This document shows positions 1-6,851 of a stretch of DNA of 12,884 nucleotides, one piece after another. The notes beneath the pieces are model-generated. The model worked only from the letters and a program-made list of their open reading frames with translations, was not told where the DNA came from and did not search any database. This DNA is from Methanosarcina sp. Its GTDB lineage: Archaea > Halobacteriota > Methanosarcinia > Methanosarcinales > Methanosarcinaceae. The stretch lies in NCBI GenBank assembly GCA_013331265.1, contig DUGS01000211.1, positions 1 to 12,884 of the forward strand, written 5' to 3'. Positions within the stretch are counted from its first letter, which is position 1. Every line of letters begins with the position of its first letter. Position numbers and translations under genes: made by a program.

Positions 1-2150
1 CCACCAGCGGCCGCGAACTGATGAACTGTCTCGGACAGGCTAAACCGCGTCTCCTCTGTTCTCTGGTCCATAAATTCGGGCGCAAGGGAGCTGACAATTT
101 CGATGCGTTCATCAAGGACCTGGAATCCCAGCCCAGCAAAACCGTAGGCGATGTTTTTGTTTTCGTGGACGAGTGCCACCGCACCCAGAGCGGAAAATTG
201 CACAGGGCAATGAAAGCGATCATGCCTAATGCAGTCTTTATCGGTTTCACAGGCACGCCTCTTCTCAAAAAAGACAAACAGACCAGCCTGGAAGTCTTCG
301 GCGGCTATATTCACACTTACAAATTCTGCGAGGCGGTAGAAGACAAAGTGGTCCTCGACCTCGTTTATGAAGCCCGTGACATCGACCAGCGCCTTGGTTC
401 CGAACAAAAGATCGATGCCTGGTTTGAGGCAAAAACAAAAGGGCTCAACGACTGGCAGAAAGATGAGCTTAAAAAACACTGGGGCACCATGCAGAAATTG
501 CTCAGTTCACGCTCCCGCATGGATCGTGTAGTAAGCGACATCATCTTTGATTTTAGCGTAAAGCCCCGCCTTTCCAGTGAACATGGAAATGCCATTCTTG
601 TAGCATCAAGCATTTACGAAGCCTGCAAGTATTTTACCCTCTTCCAGAAGACGCCTTTCAAAGGTAAATGTGCCGTGGTAACCTCTTATAACCCTCAGGC
701 ACAGGACGTGACAAAAGAGGATACAGGCGCAAATACCGAGACAGAAAAAGAGTTCATCTACAACACCTACACGGAACTTCTGAAAGACATAGAAACAAAG
801 CCGGGTATGACAAAGACCGAGACCTACGAAGAAGAAGCAAAGTCCCTGTTCGTCAAAGAACCGGCTAACATGAAGCTGCTTATAGTTGTGGACAAGCTGC
901 TCACCGGCTTTGATGCCCCTCCCTGTACCTATCTTTATATAGATAAGTCAATGCAGGATCACGGCCTCTTCCAGGCTATCTGCCGTACTAACCGGCTTGA
1001 CGGCGAGGACAAGATTTTCGGATACATTGTAGACTACAAAGACCTGTTCAAAAATCTGGTCAACGACAGGGGGACCGGAGCACTTCAGGTCTACTCTTCC
1101 GAACTTGACCGCAGTGCAGGCGGTGCCGATCCTGAGGTTTTGATGCAGGACCGCCTTAAAAAAGGCAGGGAACGCCTGGATAATGCACTTGAGGCTCTTG
1201 CTTTTCTGTGCGAGCCTGTTGAACCGCCGAAAGGCGAACTTGAATACATCCACTACTTCTGCGGCAATACGGAGATCCCAACCGACCTCCAGGAGCACGA
1301 AACGCAACGTGCTGCACTTTACAAGGCTACTGCATCACTGGTCCGTGCCTACGCCAACATTTCTGACGAACTTGAAGCAGCAGGATACGGCAGTTCAGAA
1401 ATCGCCCGCATTAAGCAGCTGCTGGAACATTACCTGAATATCCGCGAGATCATCCGTAAAGCCAGTGGGGAAAGCCTCGACCTGAAAGCCTATGAAGCGG
1501 ACATGCGCCACCTAATCGACACCTACATAGAGGCATCAGAGCCGAGAAAGGTCTCATCCTTTGAAGACATGCCTCTGCTCGAACTGATCGTAAAAACAGG
1601 GATTGACAAAGCCATCGTAACCCAGCTCGGCAGGGTGAAGGGCAACAAAAACGCTGTGGCAGAGATTATCGAGAACAATGTCCGCAGTAAAATAATCAAG
1701 GAACACCTGAACGACCCTGCTTTCTATGAGAAGATGTCAGCTCTGCTGGATGAAATAATCGCTGCCAGGAAGGAAAAAGCCATCGAATATGAAGAATACT
1801 TAAAACGGATTGCTGATCTGGTAAAGCAGGTGGAAGCCGGACATGAAGACGATATTCTCGAAGTGCTGAAGAAAAGCCCTGCACTGAGGGCGCTCTATAA
1901 CAATCTGCAAAACCGCGGGAAAAGGTTCGAAGATCAGGTAGAAGAAAACAGTGAATACATAGTCCCCGGCGATCAGGCTCTTGACCTGGCACTGAGGCTC
2001 GATGAAACCGTAAAAAGAGTCAGGTCTGATGACTGGCGCGGTGTTGAACCCCGTGAAAGAGTGATCAAGCAAGCTTTGTACGAAGTCCTGAATGATGTAG
2101 ACGAGGTTAACCGCATCTTCATTATCATAAAGGCACAAAAGGAATACTAA
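1..2150 (+). CDS. hsdR: Type I restriction enzyme R subunit (HsdR), 5'-partial
   Basis: This is the motor/endonuclease subunit of a type I restriction-modification complex, which translocates DNA and cuts unmodified targets together with HsdM and HsdS. The reading frame is open to the left edge (codons from base 3), so the first visible ATG at 21 is not the start. Counting from that Met, helicase motif II is DECH (50-53), motif III is GFTGTP (75-80), a motif V-like stretch is LLTGFDAPP (293-301) and motif VI is QAICRTNR (318-325). The C-terminal ~350 residues are helical and charged, as in the HsdR C-terminal region. About 715 residues are visible against roughly 1000 for the family; the nuclease domain and Walker A motif must lie upstream. 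Arginine is mostly CGC/CGT, unlike the AGG-rich core genes to the right, which suggests acquisition. Nothing visible is frameshifted. hsdM and hsdS are not in the window. Confidence 0.93.
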   Translation, partial: TSGRELMNCLGQAKPRLLCSLVHKFGRKGADNFDAFIKDLESQPSKTVGDVFVFVDECHRTQSGKLHRAMKAIMPNAVFIGFTGTPLLKKDKQTSLEVFGGYIHTYKFCEAVEDKVVLDLVYEARDIDQRLGSEQKIDAWFEAKTKGLNDWQKDELKKHWGTMQKLLSSRSRMDRVVSDIIFDFSVKPRLSSEHGNAILVASSIYEACKYFTLFQKTPFKGKCAVVTSYNPQAQDVTKEDTGANTETEKEFIYNTYTELLKDIETKPGMTKTETYEEEAKSLFVKEPANMKLLIVVDKLLTGFDAPPCTYLYIDKSMQDHGLFQAICRTNRLDGEDKIFGYIVDYKDLFKNLVNDRGTGALQVYSSELDRSAGGADPEVLMQDRLKKGRERLDNALEALAFLCEPVEPPKGELEYIHYFCGNTEIPTDLQEHETQRAALYKATASLVRAYANISDELEAAGYGSSEIARIKQLLEHYLNIREIIRKASGESLDLKAYEADMRHLIDTYIEASEPRKVSSFEDMPLLELIVKTGIDKAIVTQLGRVKGNKNAVAEIIENNVRSKIIKEHLNDPAFYEKMSALLDEIIAARKEKAIEYEEYLKRIADLVKQVEAGHEDDILEVLKKSPALRALYNNLQNRGKRFEDQVEENSEYIVPGDQALDLALRLDETVKRVRSDDWRGVEPRERVIKQALYEVLNDVDEVNRIFIIIKAQKEY

Positions 2151-2866
2151 TGACCAAACAGATAGAACTCGGGGATATCACTGTAGACGTAGTGCTCAAG
2201 GATATCAAAAACATTCACCTGAGTGTGTATCCGCCCAACGGCAGAGTCAAAATATCTGCTCCCCTGCGAATGGATATGGATACTATTCGTGTATTCGCCA
2301 TTTCCAGGCTGGGCTGGATCAAAAAGCAGCAGAAAAAGTTTCAGGAACAGGAACGTGAAACCCCACGTGAGTACCTTGACCTTGAAAGCCATTACTTATG
2401 GGGGAAGCGTTATTTACTCAAGGTAATAGAAGTCGATGAAGCACCTTCGGTCGAATTAAAACATAGAAAGATGATCCTGCGGGTGCGCCCTGGAGCTGAT
2501 GATAAAAAGAAGCAGGATATTGTTGATGCATGGTACCGTGAGCAGCTCAAGAAAGCTGTGCCGCCTTTAATTGCCGTGTGGGAACCACTGCTGGGCGTGA
2601 AGGTAGAGCGGTTCTTTGTGCAGCGGATGAAAACAAAATGGGGGAGCTGTAACCACAAAGCATGTAACATTCGACTCAATACTGAACTTGCCAAGAAACC
2701 AAAAGAATGTCTCGAATACACCATCGTACATGAAATGACACATCTGCTGGAACCAACGCATAATTCTCGCTTTATCACGCTAATGGACCGGTTCATGCCA
2801 AAATGGCAATTCTACAGGGATAAACTAAATCAGTTGCCGGTCAGGCACGAGGACTGGATTTATTGA
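2150..2866 (+). CDS. YgjP/DUF45-family zinc metallopeptidase linked to HsdR
   Basis: A 238-residue protein of the YgjP-like (DUF45, M48-type gluzincin) family. It carries the family's WGSCN segment (~164-168) followed by the zinc site HEMTH (194-198) and a third histidine in EPTHNSRF (H204), giving HExxHx5H. There is no signal peptide or membrane segment, so it is probably cytoplasmic. The ATG overlaps the hsdR stop as TAATG, with a purine-rich AAAAGGAA stretch just upstream, so the two genes should be translationally coupled. DUF45 proteases are known neighbours of type I restriction operons. A role in turnover or control of the restriction complex is inferred from this linkage and is not shown by the sequence. 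The catalytic residues are all present, so the gene looks intact. Confidence 0.88.
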   Translation: MTKQIELGDITVDVVLKDIKNIHLSVYPPNGRVKISAPLRMDMDTIRVFAISRLGWIKKQQKKFQEQERETPREYLDLESHYLWGKRYLLKVIEVDEAPSVELKHRKMILRVRPGADDKKKQDIVDAWYREQLKKAVPPLIAVWEPLLGVKVERFFVQRMKTKWGSCNHKACNIRLNTELAKKPKECLEYTIVHEMTHLLEPTHNSRFITLMDRFMPKWQFYRDKLNQLPVRHEDWIY

Positions 2867-2934
2867 TACAGTTCCCTTGAGTTTTGTTGCATATCGTAAA
2901 GTTACATTCCAACCTGCGAACAAATAAAAGATTT

Positions 2935-2977
2935 AAAAAAAATTTAAAAATAGAAAGGATATATTTAGAAATAAAAA
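2935..2977 (-). terminator. T-rich termination region after the PHP gene
   Basis: Read on the minus strand, the sequence just past the PHP-gene stop has T runs of 5 (2977-2973), 5 (2950-2946) and 8 (2942-2935). T-tracts on the non-template strand are the usual archaeal transcription termination signal. No strong hairpin was seen. The spacer separates two convergent genes and marks the end of the restriction module. Confidence 0.5.
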
Positions 2978-2984
2978 CGTCAGC

Positions 2985-3632
2985 TCAGACTATCTCTGCT
3001 ACTTTCTTTTTAGAAGCTTTAAACGCTTCCTTTGCCCTTGAATCGGTAAGCCCTGCTCCCATTGCAACTTTCAGGGCGGTTTCATCGGTGATAAGGTTAT
3101 CGGGTGCATGGGTGTCAGTATTCACAACAAGAGTTGCTCCGAATTCGAGAGCAAGCCTTGCAACGTGTCCGTTTGTCCTGTTGTGCCCGTTCCTTGAAGT
3201 GATCTCAAGAAGTACATTATTCTCTGCCGCAGTCCGGACGTCTTCTTCGGAGATCAGGCCGGGGTGGGCCAGAATGTCCACATACTCACAGGCAACCGAT
3301 GCTGCATTTGTGCCTGGGGCAACAGGCTCGGAGATGGTTTCCCCGTGCACGACCACAATTTCCGCACCCAGCTCTTTTGCTTTCTTTGCCAGGGGAGCAA
3401 TTTTCCTTGGGGGGACATGCGTCAGTTCGACTCCGGACAGGACGCGGATATCCCATTCATCTTCCAGGTATTTTGCTTTCTTTCCAGCATCAAGAAGCTG
3501 TTCCAGGTTTGTATAATCTGCGTGGTCGGTAAGTGCAATAGCCTCGTAACCGTGAATAACAGCCCGCCTGACGAGTTCGCTGGGGAGCAGTTCTCCATCA
3601 CTGAAAATAGTATGAGTATGAAGGTCAATCAA
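2985..3632 (-). CDS. PHP-domain metal-dependent phosphoesterase (histidinol-phosphatase-like)
   Basis: A 215-residue single-domain PHP protein. The metal-binding motifs appear in order: HTHT (5-8), TDHAD (35-39), GVE (67-69), HGE (96-98), HPG (123-125), EIT (143-145) and NTDTH (171-175). All look intact, so it should be an active phosphoesterase with a multi-metal site in the cytoplasm. It is shorter than many PHP enzymes and the substrate cannot be read from sequence; annotation as histidinol phosphatase would be by family only, since no other his gene is nearby. The only usable start is TTG (3632-3630): an in-frame TGA sits three codons upstream, and a strong ribosome binding site GGTGATC lies 4 nt before the TTG. 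It follows rlmE on the same strand after 162 bp holding a 10-bp tandem repeat. Confidence 0.88.
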   Translation of the reverse strand: MIDLHTHTIFSDGELLPSELVRRAVIHGYEAIALTDHADYTNLEQLLDAGKKAKYLEDEWDIRVLSGVELTHVPPRKIAPLAKKAKELGAEIVVVHGETISEPVAPGTNAASVACEYVDILAHPGLISEEDVRTAAENNVLLEITSRNGHNRTNGHVARLALEFGATLVVNTDTHAPDNLITDETALKVAMGAGLTDSRAKEAFKASKKKVAEIV

Positions 3633-3636
3633 CTGA

Positions 3637-3643
3637 GATCACC
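3637..3643 (-). promoter_or_regulatory. Ribosome binding site that fixes a TTG start
   Basis: The minus strand reads GGTGATC, matching the anti-Shine-Dalgarno end of 16S rRNA (GATCACC), then TCAG, then TTG. The in-frame stop TGA (3641-3639) lies inside this site, so no longer protein is possible and TTG is the start. Confidence 0.7.
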
Positions 3644-3703
3644 GTGTTTAGAATTCGTTTTATTATTTACACCTGATTCATTTCACTGCCGAATTTTGTT
3701 AAG

Positions 3704-3753
3704 TTATGCTGAATTAAGCTGAGTTATACTGAATTATGCTGAATTATACAATT
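3704..3753. repeat. 10-bp tandem repeat, about 4.5 units
   Basis: Units of consensus TTATGCTGAA run head to tail at 3704-3713, 3714-3723, 3724-3733 and 3734-3743, with a partial fifth unit from 3744. Two units are identical and the others differ by one or two bases. The array lies 72-121 bp upstream of the TTG of the PHP gene and downstream of rlmE, so it may overlap the PHP promoter region. Confidence 0.85.
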
Positions 3754-3794
3754 CATTTTTTAACTCAAGTAATTAACATAACTTCCTGATAAAA

Positions 3795-4604
3795 TTAATC
3801 CGAGCTTTCGGGTTTTTCAGGGCTCTCAGACTTTCCAAGCCTTTCTTCTACATCAGCAAAAGCAAAGTTGGGCTTGACATCCTTTATTTTTATGCGGACT
3901 TTTTCCCCGACTTCAACTTCTTTTACAAAGACCACAAAACCTTCAATGAGGACAGCTCCGTCTCCGCTTGAGCCGAGATTCTCTATGTCCACAACGAATT
4001 TGTCTCCTTTCCTGAGGGGAGCCGTGAGGAATTTCTTTCCGATAACGTAGATCTCCGCACTCTGCGACCTTGACGCTTGCGGGGAATAAGCCTTGACGTG
4101 GACAAAATTATCCCTGACTTTTTCCATATAATCATTGAACATGTCTCCCTGGAAGACCTTGACCACAAAATTTCCTTTTGGCTTGAGGATCTTTTTTGCG
4201 CACTCAAGTGCCGAGGTAGAAAGCTCTATTGACCGTGCGTGGTCATAAGACCAGGTCCCTGAAAGGTTTGGGGCTGCATCACAGAGTACTACATCTGCCC
4301 CTTTTTCTCCTACGATTTTGATAATCTTCTTTATTGTGGACTCCGCATTTATGTCGCCCTGAATGGTCTCAACGCCTTCAATAGGGACTATCCTTTGCAG
4401 GTCAACACCCAGTACCTTCCCTCCGGAAAGCTCTTTTGCGACCTGGAGCCATCCGCCCGGAGCTGCACCTAAATCCACAACCGAGTCTCCTCGCTTGATA
4501 ACTTTATGCCTCTCATTAATCTGCTTGAGCTTGAAGGAAGCCCTGGAACGGTACCCTTCCTCTTTTGCCTGATGATAATAATAATCTCTTCTATCTCTTG
4601 CCAT
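3795..4604 (-). CDS. rlmE: 23S rRNA 2'-O-methyltransferase RlmE/FtsJ with C-terminal TRAM-like domain
   Basis: A 269-residue SAM-dependent methyltransferase, expected to 2'-O-methylate a uridine in the A-loop of 23S rRNA (E. coli U2552 equivalent) during ribosome assembly. The SAM-binding motif is VVDLGAAPGGW (42-52), and the K-D-K-E catalytic tetrad is visible as K25 (RASFKLKQI), D109 (LCDAAPN), K149 (VVKVFQG) and E184 (SAEIYVI). Residues ~193-255 form an extra beta-rich segment (GDKFVVDIENLGSSGDGAVLI...GEKVRIKIKDVKPNFAFA) that fits a TRAM RNA-binding domain, known in archaeal RlmE proteins and absent from the ~209-residue bacterial enzyme. The last ~15 residues are a charged Ser/Pro/Glu tail. 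ATG at 4604 is preceded by GGAAGGT. It lies 57 bp after the DUF1275 gene and may be co-transcribed with it. Confidence 0.93.
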   Translation of the reverse strand: MARDRRDYYYHQAKEEGYRSRASFKLKQINERHKVIKRGDSVVDLGAAPGGWLQVAKELSGGKVLGVDLQRIVPIEGVETIQGDINAESTIKKIIKIVGEKGADVVLCDAAPNLSGTWSYDHARSIELSTSALECAKKILKPKGNFVVKVFQGDMFNDYMEKVRDNFVHVKAYSPQASRSQSAEIYVIGKKFLTAPLRKGDKFVVDIENLGSSGDGAVLIEGFVVFVKEVEVGEKVRIKIKDVKPNFAFADVEERLGKSESPEKPESSD

Positions 4605-4652
4605 TGCTTACCTTCCCTGCGCTGAAAGCTCATATAGCTTGCGCAGAAGTCG

Positions 4653-4723
4653 TTTTGTCAATTATTCACTTAATCTTTTGTCAATAATCCCTGAATCTTT
4701 TTTGTCAATAATCCCTGAATCTT
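4653..4723 (-). repeat. 24-bp tandem duplication at the end of the DUF1275 gene, with a decayed third copy
   Basis: Two identical 24-bp units (4700-4723 and 4676-4699) encode KDSGIIDK twice (residues 242-249 and 250-257). A third, diverged copy follows at about 4653-4675. It has two fewer A residues in the junction A-run, one inserted base and three substitutions, so it is read in another frame as R-L-S-E and then stop (TAA, 4664-4662). Confidence 0.85.
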
Positions 4724-5447
4724 TATACTCCAACATCAGGTTCTTATTCTTACTTTCGTCCGTACTGAACAAAATTACAGAGCAAATTAACACAATTACA
4801 GCAACCCATACTGCTTTAACGCCAATAACCGATGTAAGTAACCCTCCCAAAATGGCTCCTGCCAGGAACGATAGGTTAATCGTAGAGAACCGGGCGGCTT
4901 GCAAAGCCGATTCACTGTCTTTTTTTGTGACAGCAGTATAAACTTCCTGTGTAGCTGACCGTAAATTTCCGGTAATCATAGTTGTGTTATACGTGGAACC
5001 GGCAAGTTTGCGGAATGAAGAGACCTGGACCGCTGAGACAAATGAGATTGCAACAGTTACAATGATGTTCGGGCTCGTATAGGGTATAAACCCTATAATG
5101 AAGAGGACTGCAATTTCAAGAATTAAAACTGCCCTTTCGGCATCCGGTACGAACAGGCGCATTGAAGGTTTTTTAATTATCTCGGCAGTTACTACTCCGA
5201 GAATGAATGCCAGAATAGGGACTGCATGGAGCACTGCTCGTCCCCATTCTCCTGTTGCAGCTTCTATGCCCATAAGCACGACGTTTCCGGTCTGTGCATT
5301 GGCAAAAACACCGTCTCTCCCCACGAATGTATAAGCGTCCAGGAATCCTCCTACAATTGCAAGAAGTATTCCAAGCTCTACAGATTCAGAAGTAAAACTG
5401 CGTAAACGTATTTTTCTTTCACTTTTTAACATTTTCATTTTTTCCAT
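4662..5447 (-). CDS. DUF1275 (YoaK-family) integral membrane protein
   Basis: A 261-residue membrane protein of the DUF1275/YoaK family, whose biochemical role is not established. Family hallmarks are GGFLDAYTF (33-41) followed by GVFANAQTGNVV (46-57), and the second-half echo TTMITGNLRS (155-164). About six hydrophobic segments are visible: ~25-42, 72-91, 105-122, 127-145, 189-208 and 211-230. The C-terminal ~25 residues are hydrophilic and consist of a tandem KDSGIIDK repeat from a recent DNA duplication. The ATG at 5447 has no clear Shine-Dalgarno; Met4 or Met6 are possible alternatives. A TATA-like box and a perfect 7-bp inverted repeat lie just upstream. Its stop is 57 bp before rlmE, so the two may share a transcript. 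The family assignment is firm; the function is unknown. Confidence 0.85.
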   Translation of the reverse strand: MEKMKMLKSERKIRLRSFTSESVELGILLAIVGGFLDAYTFVGRDGVFANAQTGNVVLMGIEAATGEWGRAVLHAVPILAFILGVVTAEIIKKPSMRLFVPDAERAVLILEIAVLFIIGFIPYTSPNIIVTVAISFVSAVQVSSFRKLAGSTYNTTMITGNLRSATQEVYTAVTKKDSESALQAARFSTINLSFLAGAILGGLLTSVIGVKAVWVAVIVLICSVILFSTDESKNKNLMLEYKDSGIIDKKDSGIIDKRLSE

Positions 5448-5461
5448 TCAGAATTTAAAAA

Positions 5462-5481
5462 GCCCATTTACAGTAATGGGC
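5462..5481. promoter_or_regulatory. Inverted repeat (possible operator) before the DUF1275 gene
   Basis: GCCCATT (5462-5468) and AATGGGC (5475-5481) are perfect complements around a 6-nt centre, ending 14 bp before the DUF1275 ATG. With the TATA-like box at 5506-5516, the expected transcript start is near 5486, so this element would sit at the very start of the mRNA. That position suits a repressor operator or a 5' hairpin. Confidence 0.4.
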
Positions 5482-5505
5482 ATATTTTGTAATTTATCTA
5501 TATTG

Positions 5506-5516
5506 CTTTATATAAT
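5506..5516 (-). promoter_or_regulatory. Candidate TATA box (box A) for the DUF1275 gene
   Basis: The minus strand reads ATTATATAAAG, close to the archaeal box A consensus, about 60 bp before the ATG at 5447. The surrounding sequence is very A/T-rich, so neighbouring positions could also serve. Confidence 0.4.
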
Positions 5517-5807
5517 ATATGTAGATATTCATAAAGATTACTTTTCAACGAGGAAAGTTCTTCTCTGGCGTTATCAAAGTAGATGGAACTTTCGAATGAT
5601 TGCGGTTTTTGTACGGAAAAATTCAAGATACGAGAATTAATGCAATTAGTACGAACATATAAAGGTACGATGAATTCGAAAATCGAGTAGAGATAAAGAA
5701 AAACAAACATGAAATTTTTCATATAAAGGATGTGAACTCATCCGTTTCCAGTTTTTCCGACGCTTTACACTATTTTTTTCAGCACTTTACAGCAAACATC
5801 TTCTGTT
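5517..5807. other. A/T-rich spacer with no convincing gene
   Basis: This is most of the 360-bp gap between the VLRF1-like and DUF1275 genes, both on the minus strand. A 74-codon minus-strand frame (5722-5498) lacks a ribosome binding site and has low-complexity composition, so it is not called. A TTTATATG-like box on the minus strand near 5717-5725 could be a distal promoter. Confidence 0.4.
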
Positions 5808-5826
5808 TCACAGCAGATACCTTCTG
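5785..5826. repeat. Imperfect ~21-bp direct repeat across the VLRF1-like gene stop
   Basis: On the plus strand 5785-5805 and 5805-5826 align at about 17 of 21 positions with one gap (both end in CTTCTG and contain ACAGCA). The right copy encodes the last residues of the VLRF1-like protein and its stop; the left copy is downstream. It looks like an old tandem duplication that has drifted. Confidence 0.4.
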
Positions 5827-6851
5827 GAGCTCAAAACCGTTCTGAGAATCTCTTCCCCGCCCGTTTTCTCAACCTTAATATCAGCCGGCTTCTCGATAAT
5901 CTCAGGGCTCAAAGGAAGGCGTTTTTCGGCTTCCCTTATAAGCTGTGAATCTCCGTTCATAACAATGAGGTCGAGAGGGGAATTTTCTTCAAGCACTTTA
6001 TCCAGAGCCTCAAAGACCTTGTCCATGTGGTGGGCAATATCTTCTTCCCTGAGGCGTTCGAAGCGCCGCTGAGAGAAACCTCCCTTGCTGTGCTTTTCCT
6101 TGACACTGCTTTTGATGAATTCTTCCGTATCAAAGATGCGGGCATCAGGAGAAAAGCCAATAAAAGACTCGCCTGCATGAAGGACAAGGACGAGCATGCG
6201 ACAGACGGAACTCAGGTTCTCATCAAGTGGAGCAGTCTCAAAGTTGTTCTGGAGGTACCAGGCAGAAGCGGCAACAGGGAACGGAGGGACTATGGCTTCG
6301 GCAATCATGCGGTGCAGGTCGTAAAAAAAGACCATGCCTGTCTCGGTGTCGAGCCTGTCAAGAAGGGAGCGGGTCTCTTCTTCGACCAGATCAAGGTTTT
6401 TATCGGGAAGTACAGTTGAAAAGCGAGTTCCGGAGGGCAGATAAACAGTTAATAGGTCCTCAGAAGGGGAGCGGAAGGAACTGAGTTTGGAAAGGTAAGC
6501 CTGAACGGCAGAGGGGCTCAGGTTTTCAGTTCCGCGGAACTCGAGCCTGCCCTGGAATTCAGTCCGGACGGCTTCGAGCTCATGCGAAAGGGTCTGAGTC
6601 CGGATAAGCTCCTGGTTTAAGCGGGCTTCAGCTTCCTGCCTGTCCGAAACTGCCTGCCTTGCAAGGATTTCTTTCTTTTCAAGCTGGTTTTTTGTATTCT
6701 GCAGGTTTAGTTCGAGCTCAGCTACCCTTGAGGAAAGCCTGTCAATTTCAGTTTCCAGCCTGCCTTTTCCGGAGATTTTTCCTATAATGGTGCCCAGACC
6801 TTTTTTTCTGTCTGTGGCAACTTCTGTTTTTGCAGCCTTTTTATCAGTCAT
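5808..6851 (-). CDS. Vms1/VLRF1-like (archaeal eRF1-like) peptidyl-tRNA hydrolase
   Basis: A 347-residue protein with a basic N-terminus (1-30), a long heptad-like coiled coil (~31-100, rich in L/E/Q/R), then an eRF1-like globular domain (~110-347). The key segment KEKHSKGGFSQRRFERLR (251-268) matches the Vms1/ANKZF1 release-factor class: it contains G-x-x-Q as G258-F-S-Q261, followed by RRF. In eukaryotes Vms1 cleaves peptidyl-tRNA on stalled 60S subunits during ribosome quality control, with a glutamine in a GxxQ motif as the key residue; related bacterial/archaeal families have been grouped as baeRF/acVLRF1. A ribosome-rescue role here is inferred. ATG at 6851 is preceded by GGTGG (10-14 nt upstream). 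The gene stands alone, divergent from coaBC. The zinc-finger and ankyrin parts of eukaryotic ANKZF1 are absent. Confidence 0.72.
   Translation of the reverse strand: MTDKKAAKTEVATDRKKGLGTIIGKISGKGRLETEIDRLSSRVAELELNLQNTKNQLEKKEILARQAVSDRQEAEARLNQELIRTQTLSHELEAVRTEFQGRLEFRGTENLSPSAVQAYLSKLSSFRSPSEDLLTVYLPSGTRFSTVLPDKNLDLVEEETRSLLDRLDTETGMVFFYDLHRMIAEAIVPPFPVAASAWYLQNNFETAPLDENLSSVCRMLVLVLHAGESFIGFSPDARIFDTEEFIKSSVKEKHSKGGFSQRRFERLREEDIAHHMDKVFEALDKVLEENSPLDLIVMNGDSQLIREAEKRLPLSPEIIEKPADIKVEKTGGEEILRTVLSSRRYLL

Noticed and set aside
2884..3516. 210-codon plus-strand open frame
   Set aside because: It lies antisense to the PHP-domain gene, which has complete metal motifs and a strong ribosome binding site. 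The plus-strand product looks like a shadow (Ser/Ala/Phe rich).
2985..3632. PHP protein considered as archaeal RNase P subunit Rpp30
   Set aside because: Rpp30 has a related barrel but lacks the full set of metal-binding motifs. Here HTH, DH, GVE, HGE, HPG and DTH are all present.
5498..5722. 74-codon minus-strand frame with a hydrophobic N-terminus
   Set aside because: There is no ribosome binding site before the ATG, the DNA is very A/T-rich, and the composition does not resemble neighbouring genes. A small membrane peptide cannot be fully excluded.
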